Assembly (NCBI RefSeq): GCF_020085105.1 | Contig: NC_058052.1 | Coordinates: 5,813,733 to 5,877,732 of the forward strand | Origin: Siniperca chuatsi | Taxonomy: Eukaryota; Chordata; Actinopteri; Centrarchiformes; Sinipercidae | Direction of reading: 5' to 3' | DNA: 64,000 nt | Shown here: positions 10,923 to 21,990 of the stretch, piece by piece | Numbering within the stretch: position 1 is the first letter of the stretch | Layout of the letters: every line of letters begins with the position of its first letter | Notes under the pieces: generated by a model | Told to the model about the DNA's origin: nothing | What the model saw: the letters and a program-made list of their open reading frames with translations, nothing else | Database searches by the model: none | Position numbers and translations under genes: made by a program

Positions 10923-12559
10923 TGGCTAAACATTAAGCGGCTCGGTGTTATCAGAGTGAGACAGTGATATCTCTGTCACAGGCTGAGGTCGTGAACCAAG
11001 GGACAGACCCAGGAAGCAAACACCTGAGGAAAATATTTCTGTGTGCATGTAGTACCAATAAAAGTATTGATCTCACAGTGGATGAATGGTTTCTTTTAAG
11101 CATACAGTAAGTACGCAAATGTATTGATGTGTGTTTTTGGAGGGAAACTTGGAGGTTATCAGTGAACCACAGAAGCTGGGTGTATCAGAGAAGATGCCAA
11201 GAATTTACACATATCAATCGACAAGACACTGTACAGTGTATTTCTTTACAAACATTTTAAACTATTTTATAACAATAGTTTTCAAATTTTGGTTCCTAAC
11301 CTACCAGCAGATGTGATACATTTTGGACATTTGCAAGGTCATATTTCAGACAAAAGAATATTTCTACTACATAAATATTCGTTTTGTGATAATTAAGGCA
11401 GAAAAAAATCTGGGAAAAAATTATTCAAAAGGTTGTGAATGTTATTTATGAATGTACAAATAACACAAACATTATCATAAGAGTGATATGTTTGAGTTGC
11501 AAAGTTATTGCAGGTCTTTCGGTTTTGGCTGCAGTAAAGATATGTACGACACCAGATTGTTAGTAGTCATTCATCTGCAGTTATAAAAATGAGTAACTAG
11601 AATTTACTCACTAAGCACTTACAGCAAGACTTGTGCTGAGAAAGCAGCCAACACACATATAAACACACGCTGTATAATGGATGCAGAGCTCTACCAGTAC
11701 AGTTTCACTCATGCACAGCATGCAATGTAACCATAAAGTGTCTCTGAAAGCAGATGTCGGTCCTGACGTGGTGCCACTGCTTAGTCCTGTGTGTTTGTTT
11801 TGTGCGTACTCTAATAAAACAGTTGGATGAATGGCGGACCTGTAGATCAGAGTCCAGTGATTCTAGTAAACACACCTTTAGGGCTTGGAAGGGGGACTGC
11901 GCCGCTGTATGGGAGTCAATGACCATAAAGTTATCGAGCTGACAAAGGTCGGACAGCGAAGAGCTCGGCTGACTCTGTGTGTGTGTGTGTGTTGCATTGT
12001 TGCATACTGAATTGTCACCAAAGAAAATTTGGCTAGGGAAATTAACATGTTCTCTCTCAGTAAGCACAGAGAGCCTTCACTCACTGCCCTTTTCAAATCA
12101 CTTATGATCAATGTTGAGTCCGTTTGGTATGGGAAACTGAATGGACTCAAATTAGATTGAAATCACAGTTCTTCTATTGTTTTCAGAAAGCACACCTCAT
12201 GTCTGCAAAACTCTACTGATCTCCTGCAAAATGAAACACACACACCATCATCTTATCTGGTTAAATAAAGGTTTAATAATTATGAAAAAATATGATTACT
12301 AATACATTTCTAAAAACCAATTGAACATTGATGTGCTCAATATAAAACACTATCATGAATGGAAAACACTAGTATGAATGCCTTATCATGAAATGTAATG
12401 GGTCTTTTGCACGTCTAGTGTTACACTTACTACATGTACAGTAGTCTTTATTTTCCCAAAACACTGTCTACATCCCAACATACACACAGCTGGATGTGTA
12501 AAGTGTTCTAGTAGAAAATACAATAGAAAATTGTACTGTATACACTACACTGTATACAG
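10920..12559. other. Intergenic between TMEM229 and the GPCR, no gene seen
   Basis: Divergent spacer likely to hold the TMEM229 promoter. The overlapping open frames at 11705-12150 are low in coding character and disagree between strands. Confidence 0.45.
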
Positions 12560-12813
12560 TAATGAGATGTGATGAAATGACATGACATTGATGTGAGATA
12601 AGATGAAATGGGTCAAAATGAGGTGAGGTGGTGTTACAAAATCCAAAATAAGATAAGATGAGATAAGATGAGGTTGGATAGGATTACATGAGGATTTGAG
12701 ATCAGGTGAGAGGAGTTGGGTTGCACAGGTATGATGAGATGACCTGAGACGGGTATAATGGGTTGAGGTGAGGTAGATGAGATGTGTTTAAATGAAATGA
12801 GATAATTCGAGAT
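12560..12813 (+). repeat. Degenerate (GATGA)n-like purine-rich tract
   Basis: About 250 bp of loosely periodic gatga/gagat/aagatg words, almost free of long pyrimidine runs on this strand. The same words resume after 13734 on the far side of the inserted duplicated block. Confidence 0.7.
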
Positions 12814-12917
12814 GAGCTAAGATGAAATGAAATATGATACAATCAGTCCAGAAGTGGCCAGGTGACACTAAATAAGACACTTGATGTGACACTTCGAAAC
12901 CGAAATTAAGTTCAGTG
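12814..12917 (+). repeat. 104-bp direct repeat A, copy 1
   Basis: Starts gagctaagatgaaatgaaat and ends aaattaagttcagtg. It repeats at 13631-13734 with two mismatches noticed by eye. The two copies bracket duplicated block B copy 1. Confidence 0.9.
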
Positions 12918-12967
12918 CAAGTCCACACACAAAAAGTAGCTAAAATAGTTATGCACTAGTTATACAC

Positions 12968-13636
12968 TGGCTAATGCTTGTAAACTAAAACACTGGAGAG
13001 GGTTAAAAGTACGGAAAAGACTAGTATTTGACATGACTAGTGATTAGTTTGGAGTAACTAAGTGTTTTTTATTTTACGAGGGAATTAAGTATTAACCTCT
13101 CATGAATGCTATCGCACTGCTTATTTAAACCACAGTATGTGTATTTATATTTTAGTCTGTGTAATGCCCCTAGATGATGACAGCAATGCTACAGGGGAGT
13201 GCCCTGACTGGTGCAAAGTACAGGGAGCTTTGTTGTAACATCCATAACATCAGAATAAATACAGTGACCAGTGGAGTTCCTGCAAATGTTCAATATTCAT
13301 GGATGTGAATGTCAATAAAAGCAGTAAAATGTAAGTGTGTGCGTTAATTTGTTGGCATTCACTGTACCTATTTCTTTCTATATAGGATGTCTACTGATGC
13401 TATTCTCAGAGGTGTTTATGATAATGAAGGGATAACAAAATGCTATTGTATTATATTTTATTAAATGTTTATCAAAGGCAAAAAACAATACATAGCTCTT
13501 GAAATATAATTAATTAGGATTTGGGCTGTTGATATTAACCATTCAGAAGCGAAAGTCAAATTATATCTCATTACTAATGGGTAGGTATTACATTGACAGG
13601 GTTGCTTCTTCTTAATAACATCTTATTATTGAGCTA
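12968..13636 (+). repeat. Duplicated block B, copy 1 (669 bp)
   Basis: Nearly identical to 16882-17587, starting tggctaatgcttgtaaacta and ending at gagcta. By eye only three substitutions plus one 37-bp gap separate the copies. No ORF or transposon termini are visible. It contains AATAAA signals ('tgtcaataaaagcag'). Confidence 0.92.
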
Positions 13637-13734
13637 TGATGAAATGAAATATGATACAATCAGTCCAGAAGTGGCCAGGTGACACTAAATAAGACACTTG
13701 ATGTGACACTTCAAAACCGAAATTAAGTTCAGTG
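13631..13734 (+). repeat. 104-bp direct repeat A, copy 2
   Basis: Overlaps the last six bases (gagcta) of block B copy 1, then continues as repeat A. See 12814-12917. Confidence 0.9.
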
Positions 13735-15061
13735 GATGTGATGAAATGATATGAGACAGAAAAGGACCAGACCATATAGGGCAGACTGACACTTTATAAT
13801 TTCATAACTAAGTGGAAATTCTGATGTCACTGCATGATAGTATAAAGGTCAGATATAAATTTTACATTTTACAAAATACAGCACAAATGGTAGTGTAAAT
13901 TATTGCAATGGAAGTGTACCATTGGCAGTAGCTACTAGATATGCACTGATATGTACAGTACCTACAGTATACACCTATGCATATACAAGACTGGAATTAC
14001 TGTTTAATATTAACACATATTATACAGTAGATACAAATGTATCAATGAAGTGAAATGTGTAAATGAGGATATTGATATACTTATGAACACAGAGGCAGAG
14101 TTTTTTTTTTATGTCAACATTAATAAAAGTATTAATGGAAGTGGGTGTGTGTATGCGTTATAAGTGTCATCACCGACAACAACAACAACAACTATCTCTG
14201 TCAAGAAATAATTGTCTCGCAATAATTTCTGTTTTTTAAATGATGAATTCTCATTCATCAATACAATATTCCCATAAAGGTTCTTTGGTATAAAAAGTAG
14301 GACAAAAAAGCGCAACAAACATGCAATTATGCAACATTATACAACTGTGATCCCAAATACCAGAAGTGATTGTCTTTTGTCAGTTTGTTTTCCCTGGAAC
14401 CATCATGGCCATCCTCGTGTTGTGACATGCCCTCAGAGGAAGCCAGCTTTTATACAGAAGATCTTGTCCCACTAGATCACTTGAAACACTACTTGAAAGC
14501 GATTTGTACACGTTATTGCCTTTGTCTGCTGATAATCAATCAATAAGACAACTCTGACCTCTGAGAAGGAGGGTGTTCAGGTCTTTTAGAGGGAACCAAG
14601 GATTTCAGTGTTGACTGCTGGTGAGTGCTGGAAGTTAAACGTTTTCTGTACTGCACACTCATTTTGAGTTTAGACCTTTAAAAGACTGACAAAAGCGTTT
14701 TTACTATCATGATGTATCTCATGACTAACATCGCAATATGAAGGCAGTTGAACAATACAATGTTATATTTATATATGAAGTGATGTAGAGTATAGATAGG
14801 AAAAAGCAAAACTGTGTCGGCATACAATTTCACACATTTTATCATATATTGTTATAGCCCTGAAAGAATGTTGTGTTGTATGAAACAAGAACTTTGGCTT
14901 AAATGTCACTCTATGCTTTTTCAGGTAAAAATTGACAACACTGCTTTATCATATGGAAAGTTCGGATACATTTTTTTATAAAAAGTCTAAAATTGATTTT
15001 TAAGGTACATGGCACACGGGGACAGAAATTACTGTAGTTACAGACACACCTCCTTCTTGTC
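13735..15061. other. Upstream spacer of the GPCR gene, no gene seen
   Basis: AT-rich, with a short (AAC)n at about 14177. No conserved exon or RNA gene was recognised. Confidence 0.45.
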
Positions 15062-15600
15062 TTAAAAGAATAGTTTGACATTTCAGGAAATATGCCAATT
15101 TGCGTTCTTGCTGAGAGTTAGATGATAAGATCGGTACCACTCTCATGTCTGTACACTAAATATGAAACTGCAGCCAGTAGCCAGTTAGCATAGCTTAGCT
15201 GAAAGACTGGAAACAGGAAACAGGAGGAAACGGATTAAACATGAAATATAGCATTTTAATTAGTGAGCTTTGAAGTTGCCGGTAGGTGGATTTTGTTGCC
15301 TTCGGACAGGGCCAGGCTAGCTGTTTCCAGTCTTTATGCTCGGCTAAGCTAACTGGCTGCTGGCTGTAGCTTCATATTAAATGTACAGAAATGAGAGTGG
15401 TACCAGTCTTCTCATCTCACTCTTGGCAAGTTGGAAGCGAATAAGTGTATTTACATTTACATATATTCATTTAGCAGATGCTTTTGTCTAAACGTACAAA
15501 TGATTTACAATCCAAGCCACAGCAGATCAAGGAGAAACCTTCGAGAATAAGCGCTGCAACACTCAGCGTGTATTTCCCAAAATTTTGAACTTTTGCTTTA
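15062..15600. repeat. Inverted pair of the 'AATAGTTTGACATTTTGGGA' repeat with a nested insertion
   Basis: The left arm (15062 to about 15230) runs forward ('agaatagtttgacatttcag') and the right arm (about 15325-15600) is its complement, ending 'tttcccaaaattttgaactt'. The arms form a large imperfect palindrome 140 bp upstream of the GPCR start. A second element sits inside the right arm at 15453-15567. Confidence 0.75.
15453..15567. mobile_element. 115-bp nested element with 8-bp target duplication
   Basis: The inserted block contains 'catttagcagatgctttt' and is flanked by perfect GTGTATTT at 15445-15452 and 15568-15575. An 8-bp duplication fits hAT-type insertion. The phrase is from a very widespread teleost repeat. 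Confidence 0.65.
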
Positions 15601-15742
15601 ACTATATGATCCATGAAATATCAAAGTCTAAAACGTTTTTCTCTCTCATTCTCTCCTCTGTGGAAGTTTCAAGAACATTAGATCTTCTGAAAATAAGAAG
15701 CAGTGGAAAAACCAGAGTGATCAGACTGCATTCATATCTGAA

Positions 15743-16735
15743 ATGGAGTTGATGACTGGCACCAACGAGTCGATAAATGACACTACCATTTTCATGCATT
15801 GCCAACCCACCCAAGACCTTGGAACTTTGTTCCTGCTTTTTTTCATGATCATTGAAGTGATTGTGGGCCTGCCAGGAACCGTAGTAGCCTTGTGGATTTT
15901 CTGTTTCCGCATGAAATTTTGGAAACCCCACACTCTCTTTCTCTTTAACCTGGTTCTAGCTGACTTCCTGCTCCTCATCAGCGTACCCTTCCGCATCGAC
16001 ACCCACCTCCGAGGGGACTGCTGGGTGTTTGGACACGTCTGGTGCCGCATCAACCTCTTCATGCTGGCTGTCAATCGCTCTGCCAGTATTGCGTTCATGA
16101 CAGCTGTGGCACTGGAACGCTACTTTAAAGTGCTCCATCCGCATCACTGCATCAGCCGTATGACTTTAACTCAGGCGGGTTGGCTCGCAGTCCTGATGTG
16201 GATTGCTGTGATCGCCCTTCGGATTCCGCTGGTGACCTACAACCTCCTCAACCAGAGTGGCACCGTCTCCCAGTGTCGCAGCTTCAACTCCTACATTGTA
16301 ATCCCTTTGGCGATAAAGGTACACTACGTGGCCTTCACTGCAGAATTCTTCCTGCCCTGGTTCTTGTTGCTGTTCTGCTCAGCCCGGATTGCATGCTTCC
16401 TGCACAAACGGCAGATGGGCAGGCAGAAGAGGGTACGGAGGGCCATCCGAGCAGTAGGGGTGATCAGTTTGGTGTTCACCATCTGCTTCATGCCAAGTAT
16501 TGTCACAGGCTTAGGCGGGATGTACATCAAGTATTTCTACCCCAAGGACGACACGTCCTACAATCTCATCACCCAGCTCTTTATGATGTGCATCGGCTTC
16601 ACCTACCTCAACAGTGCTTTGGACCCTGTCATCTACTCTTTCTCTAGCTCCATGTTTCTTGATGCCCTCAAAAGCTCTTTCAGCTTTAAGAAAAAGAATG
16701 TCAGACCGGCCAACAACCCAGCTAGTAACTGCTGA
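15743..16735 (+). CDS. oxer1: Class A GPCR, oxoeicosanoid receptor 1-like (OXER1/HCAR group)
   Basis: An intact, intronless 330-residue seven-helix receptor. The extracellular N-terminus has two N-glycosylation sites (N8-E-S, N12-D-T). The family's receptors sense small acids or oxidised fatty acids through Gi at the plasma membrane. Visible hallmarks are LAD with D74 (2.50), C101 paired with C178 of loop 2, NR in helix 3 with R112 (the equivalent of the ligand-binding Arg111 of HCAR2), ERY 125-127, FTICFMP 245-251 and DPVIY 294-298. FMLAVNRSAS, EFFLPW, FCSARI and FTYLNSALDPVIYSFSS strongly recall OXER1, HCAR and GPR31. Linkage to haao, as on human 2p21, favours OXER1. Position 1.50 is Thr46 (GLPGT) instead of the near-universal Asn. 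The start is the first ATG, 3 codons before the next. An AATAAA at 16747-16752 lies only 12 bp after the stop, and further signals lie in block B copy 2. Confidence 0.87.
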   Translation: MELMTGTNESINDTTIFMHCQPTQDLGTLFLLFFMIIEVIVGLPGTVVALWIFCFRMKFWKPHTLFLFNLVLADFLLLISVPFRIDTHLRGDCWVFGHVWCRINLFMLAVNRSASIAFMTAVALERYFKVLHPHHCISRMTLTQAGWLAVLMWIAVIALRIPLVTYNLLNQSGTVSQCRSFNSYIVIPLAIKVHYVAFTAEFFLPWFLLLFCSARIACFLHKRQMGRQKRVRRAIRAVGVISLVFTICFMPSIVTGLGGMYIKYFYPKDDTSYNLITQLFMMCIGFTYLNSALDPVIYSFSSSMFLDALKSSFSFKKKNVRPANNPASNC

Positions 16736-16881
16736 AAGGCAGAAATAATAAAATATTACATATTTTTTCAAATGGATAGACTTCCCCAGAACAGGGTTGT
16801 AGGTTCAATCCTCAGATTGTTGAAGAATCTTGAGGGAGCTGCTGAACCACTCTGATAAGTGCATTGAGAACATTAACTATA
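16736..16881 (+). other. Putative oxer1 3' UTR start with SINE-like remnant
   Basis: AATAAA occurs at 16747-16752. 'gttgtaggttcaatcctcag' near 16796 resembles a SINE B box, but the fragment is too short to assign. Confidence 0.35.
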
Positions 16882-17587
16882 TGGCTAATGCTTGTAAACT
16901 AAAACACTGGAGAGGGTTAAAAGTACGGAAAAGACTAGTTTGTTTTCTCTTAGCTGATGTTCGTTTCCTATTCTATATTTGACATGACTAGTGATTAGTT
17001 TGGAGTAACTAAGTGTTTTTTATTTTACGAGGGAATTAAGTATTAACCTCTCATGAATGCTTTCGCACTGCTTATTTAAACCACAGTATGTGTATTTATA
17101 TTTTAGTCTGTGTAATGCCCCTAGATGATGACAGCAATGCTACAGGGGAGTGCCCTGACTGGTGCAAAGTACAGGGAGCTTTGTTGTAACATCCATAACA
17201 TCAGAATAAATACAGTGACCAGTGGAGTTCCTGCAAATGTTCAATATTCATGGATGTGAATGTCAATAAAAGCAGTAAAATGTAAGTGTGTGCGTTAATT
17301 TGTTGGCATTCACTGTACCTATTTCTTTCTATATAGGATGTCTACTGATGCTATTCTCAGAGGTGTTTATGATAATGAAGGGATAACAAAATGCTATTGT
17401 ATTATATTTTATTAAATGTTTATCAAAGGCAAAAAACAATACATAGCTCTTGAAATATAATTAATTAAGATTTGGGCTGTTGATATTAACCATTCAGAAG
17501 CGAAAGTCAAATTATATCTCATTACTAATGGGTAGGTATTAAATTGACAGGGTTGCTTCTTCTTAATAACATCTTATTATTGAGCTA
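16882..17587 (+). repeat. Duplicated block B, copy 2 (706 bp), 3' of oxer1
   Basis: The partner of 12968-13636 carries an extra 37 bp after 'aagactagt' (about 16939-16975). AATAAA signals at 17265-17270 could serve as a distal oxer1 poly(A) site, so the block may be part of the oxer1 3' UTR. Confidence 0.92.
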
Positions 17588-18948
17588 CAGTACACTCTTT
17601 TGTTTCACTTCAGTCATAGTCATTTCATTCATATCTGTATCGCTGAGCAAATCAGAGATGTGGTCTGTGATTCGGATGTCTGGAGCCAGGTAAGGATTAT
17701 AGTATAATTTGAAAATAATGTTAGTCATAGATACTTTATTACGTTCTTGGAGGATGTTCTTGTCCACAGTCACTTGCAGCTCTACACAGAGCACATCAAT
17801 ACAGCATGTACACATTAACAATACACAAGACATACGATGCTTCAGCACAGCTATTACAGTCAATACAATGAATATGCAAATGTTTGAAATGGACCAAAGG
17901 GTAATATGTGGCAGCATACCTGTGAAAGAGGGTAGGTAAACAGAAAGACAGAGAGACAGAAGGTAGATAGAAACAGATGGGGGACAAATCAAAGGAAAAA
18001 CCTGAATAAAAGTGTTGAGAAACATATCATATGCAGATGCTTCTGTGCACCAGCGCTCACTGAATGGTTTGGTGAGTTTGAAAATGACGTGAATAAAATG
18101 CTACGGCCTTTACAGTCATCAGATCTCAACCCAGTTGGATCTCAACACCTTTGGAAGATTGTGGACCAACCTGTAAGACAATGCTCTCCACCACCATCAC
18201 CATAACACCAAATGATATAAAATAAACTCTCATCTTCAGATCTGTTCAGCGATGTCTGTGACTGCCTCTGATGCTATATGTCCTTTTGTTATGTCTGGCT
18301 ATGTTTGTTTTTCTTTCTATCTGCTGTACTCAGGTCTCTCTTGCAAAACAGATGGCGGAGGATGACACACTAGAAATAGTGAAAGTATTGGTAAAGGCAG
18401 CCTGCGCTGTTCGTCAATATTTCAACATTTGTGCTGTATAACAGTAAAGACTTTTATGTCTGTTGTGTCTTTGAGATTCACTTTTTCTGCAAGAAATGTT
18501 TTACTTTGAAAATATGACGGCCCATCTGTTTCCTCGTGTATCGCCGTGACAAAGAGCATGACATAATTGACCCATCTTCCTCTTACAACCCTAGCTGTAG
18601 CCTAGCTACTGGCAGTGGGGGACACGCTGTGAGGACATAGCAAGCCACTGTTGACATATTATTTTATTATATACATTGAAATATAAGCCTATTATGGCAA
18701 TGCTCGTATTAGCATTTCTTTCTGCTCGGTAACCCTGCTGACATCTATTTATAGCGCTTCGGGTAACAGCTTAGCAGTCATTTCACTATTATTCAATCCA
18801 CCATTGTCTTTTCGTACTTTCATATAAAATATAAACGTTGTCGTGAAGCTGGTGCAACGGCGTTAAAAGATAAACGAAACACGCAATATGTAAATAATTA
18901 GTTCAATGCCGTTTGTTTATAAACCCAACTGCGGGGAAAACGAAGTGA
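17588..18948. other. Intergenic, no gene seen
   Basis: Open frames on both strands at 17585-18025 have no recognisable motif. A lone 'gtcatcagatctcaacccag' near 18116 recalls the end of a Tc1-type or similar repeat. Nothing else is supported. Confidence 0.4.
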
Positions 18949-19042
18949 GCTCCAGTGGCGCAATCGGTTAGCGCGCGGTACTTATATGACAGTACATTGT
19001 AGAGCAATGCCGAGGTTGTGAGTTCGAGCCTCACCTGGAGCA
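18949..19042 (+). tRNA. tRNA-Ile (anticodon UAU) with intron, copy 1
   Basis: A 94-nt gene with acceptor stem GCTCCAG/CTGGAGC plus discriminator A, D arm GCGCAATCGGTTAGCGC and T arm GAGGTTGTGAGTTCGAGCCTC split across normal positions. The anticodon stem CGGTA/TGCCG closes a 7-base loop with TAT at 18983-18985. A 20-nt intron (18987-19006) follows position 37, the canonical place, and this tRNA species usually has an intron in vertebrates. A Pol III terminator TTTT lies at 19046-19049. It decodes AUA. Confidence 0.96.
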
Positions 19043-19049
19043 GTCTTTT

Positions 19050-21409
19050 GATACTGAGCAACTGTATGTTTTACGCGAATCTACTTCATTTTGTATTACA
19101 AATACGAGAAATCCTATTCACAACGGAATACCGATAGTGTCTCATTTTGACTAAATCACCTCTTAACGAGAATAAGCACAGTTATACAGCTTTAAATATA
19201 AAATACAAGGGCATTCTTCCAAATAAATTGCAAGTCAGTAGGATTATTATAGTGATACCATAGAAACCATAAAAAAATGCCATAAAAGAGTGAGGTCACT
19301 TATATTCACTTACTATGGACACAAAGTCGGTACATAGACATTTAAAACATATTGGGAGGCAAATATATATACAAATATTTGTATATATACAAATAGAAAA
19401 TATTTATATTTTCATATTTGAAACCCACATTTGTTTTTACCAACAAAGATATATTATCCATTATTTATATTAATATCTTGTGACAAACCTGAAACATCAT
19501 AACATCATATTGTAGTAACATGGCATGTAAGATATGACTCAGTATTCTTTACAGTACAAACTCTTAAGTAGTATTTCAGCTTTACTGTAAACAGGGGGCA
19601 GTATGTCTCCATCTCTGAAAAGACCCAGTCTTTGAAAGTGTGGTGAAATAACACGCCACTCATACACTGTACTTACAGTAGGTTATATGCTGACTTCATA
19701 TTTGCATCTTAAAATAATTATTTACAAATTGTTTAAAATGGATATCAGATTTGTAATGGATATCAAACCCCACATCTTGTATGGTGTGTGATTTGATTTA
19801 CATTCACAAATAGTTAAAGATGGATATCAAAACTCACATCATGCCCAAAAATAATCTTTGAAGAAAAGAATACTTCAGGTCATAGATTTTCAAGTCAAAA
19901 TATTTGTATTGTAAATTTGATACAGATAAAGTTTCGTCATTCCACACCTGCTTGTTTTCTGGCTTCAAACTGTTTCCAGGAGACTCAATTTTACCCTGGG
20001 ACCCATTTTTCCAGTTCAAAATCAATAGCATATGGTCAAATTCATTTTCTAAACACTGTAACATGACAGAAATGCAAAAATTAATTATCATGCAAGTGAT
20101 AAGATCATGAGTCAGTGTGAGAGAAAAGTGTTAATAATGACCTGACATGACACTTTGCAGGTCTGCCACTAGAGGTCATTGTTGTCCACTGTTTTGACTT
20201 GCTAGTGTTTTTTTTTTCTTCCGGTGACTGTTTGAATGTGACTGGCTGTGTCTGCTGTTTGAATGAAAACAGTTGGCTTTGCTTTTCCCGCTCTGTGTAT
20301 TCCTTGTGCGTGTTCTCATCTCTCATACATGCAGTTACGTTTTACACAAGCTGACTTTATTATCTAGTGGGAAATGCCGCAAGACCTGCACATATGGATG
20401 TCTGAATAGGCTGTTTTTTAGTTTCATCAACATTTGTGTGTTGATAAAAATGTGATTTTTGGAGTTTGTCATCTGGTTGCTCCTGCATGTAAGTTAAACA
20501 TGTAGGAATAATTTTTCATCTTGCCATGCTGCCCATTAAAACACTTAAGTACTGTAGGAGGAAAGTTATGAAGATATGAATGGTATTGTTTATGCATGAA
20601 TGGAAAGATGGATATATATATATGGGTAGATATGATATGATTGAAACCTCAATTCAACACACACACTCACACACTGGTTTCAACAGTCTTAACCCCAAGA
20701 TGGATGCATAAGATGCATATTATTGACTGTCACACGCTCCAGAACAGGGTTAATGTAGAAAACACGGCCTGCTGAGAGACTTCATCTTGCTCCATTATGA
20801 TCACATGAGGCCAGATGCAATGTGCATGAGATCACCATTTTGCAATGGTCGGATGTGTCTGTGTGTGTTCATGGTGTTTGCGTGTATATGAGTGTTGGTT
20901 TGGAGTGCAAAGAGTACTTGATTACCCACTCAAGTAAGGAGTATTTATAGTTCACTCAAGTGTGGAATGGCAAAAGCTCACTTACACTCAAGACATTACC
21001 CTGCCTCTTCTGATCTAACAACCACACTGTCAGTTTTTCCTGACATTTTCATCCCTGTCCCTATCATCACTGTACAATACTTATTTGTCCAAACATGAGA
21101 CTCTTTTCATTCTGCCAATGTTGTCTTTTCTCCTCCTCCTCCTCCTCCTCCCATAGCTGACTTTACTGGCTCCCAGCCTGAACCAGGCGTATCCTCTCAA
21201 TATATACTTTATGTGTGTACATGTTAGAATAAATATGTAGCTATAGTGCAGTCAAAGTAAAATGGTGAGTAAAGTATGAATCAGTTATCATCATAAGATA
21301 ATATCCATTAACACACAGCATCAGATGTGATTAGATTAGAGGAATTGTGATGCAGAAAAAAAGAAAAGAAAAAGAGAGTGCTAAAGCTAAGTCATTTTAA
21401 ATTAAACCT
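19050..21409. other. Intergenic, no gene seen
   Basis: AT-rich sequence with a 26-bp perfect palindrome at 19364-19389 and a (CTC)n run near 21130. Short open frames at 19834-20455 lack coding signs. Confidence 0.45.
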
Positions 21410-21990
21410 ATCACTCAGCATAGTATTTATAAAAGTCTTAGCATTTAGTATACATGGGGCCTACTGTCTTTCAATATATAGTGTATGCTAAAGTGTTATC
21501 ATGCAGCTCTACTGTCACTCAACTTAGCATTTGCTAAAGTGTTAGCACGCAGCCTACTGTCTCTCACAGTATATGCTACAGTGTTCACATGGAGTCTATT
21601 GTCTGTCAATGCGGTGTTTTCAGAATGTTAGCATACAGTTTACTGGAGACTGGAGTCTTCTGTCTGTCAATGTAGTATAGCCAAAGGTACTGCGTTTACT
21701 GGCTCTCAACAAAGCATGATAAAGTATTAGCATGGAGCCTACTGTATCTCAGCCTAGTGTGTGCTAAAGTGTTAGCACGGTGTCGCTTCTCTCTCAACAT
21801 AGCATATGCTAAAATATTATCGTGCTGTCTACTGTCTGTCAATGTAGTGTGTGCAAAAGTGTTAGCATGGAACCTACTGTCTCCCAACACAGTGTATGCT
21901 AAAGTGAACACACAGAGTCAACTTTATCTCAACATAGCACATTCTAAAGTGTTAACATGGAGCCTTGACTCTCAATTTATTGTATGCTAA
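21410..21990 (+). repeat. Minisatellite, unit about 45 bp, about 12 diverged copies
   Basis: The unit is roughly 'gctaaagtgttagcatggag' followed by 'cctactgtctctcaacatag' and a few bases. The 'gttagca' anchor recurs at 21437, 21494, 21541, 21583, 21627, 21688, 21725, 21771, 21815, 21861, 21905 and 21951, mostly 42-47 bp apart. Open frames on both strands here are products of the repeat. Diverged units recur at about 23825-23910 and 24448-24530. Confidence 0.85.

Noticed and set aside
13170-13215. Box C/D snoRNA-like 'gatgatga ... ctga' in block B
   Set aside because: Boxes are only about 30 bp apart and lack closing stems.
16180-16647. 155-codon frame inside the GPCR gene
   Set aside because: Out-of-frame shadow of the oxer1-like coding sequence.
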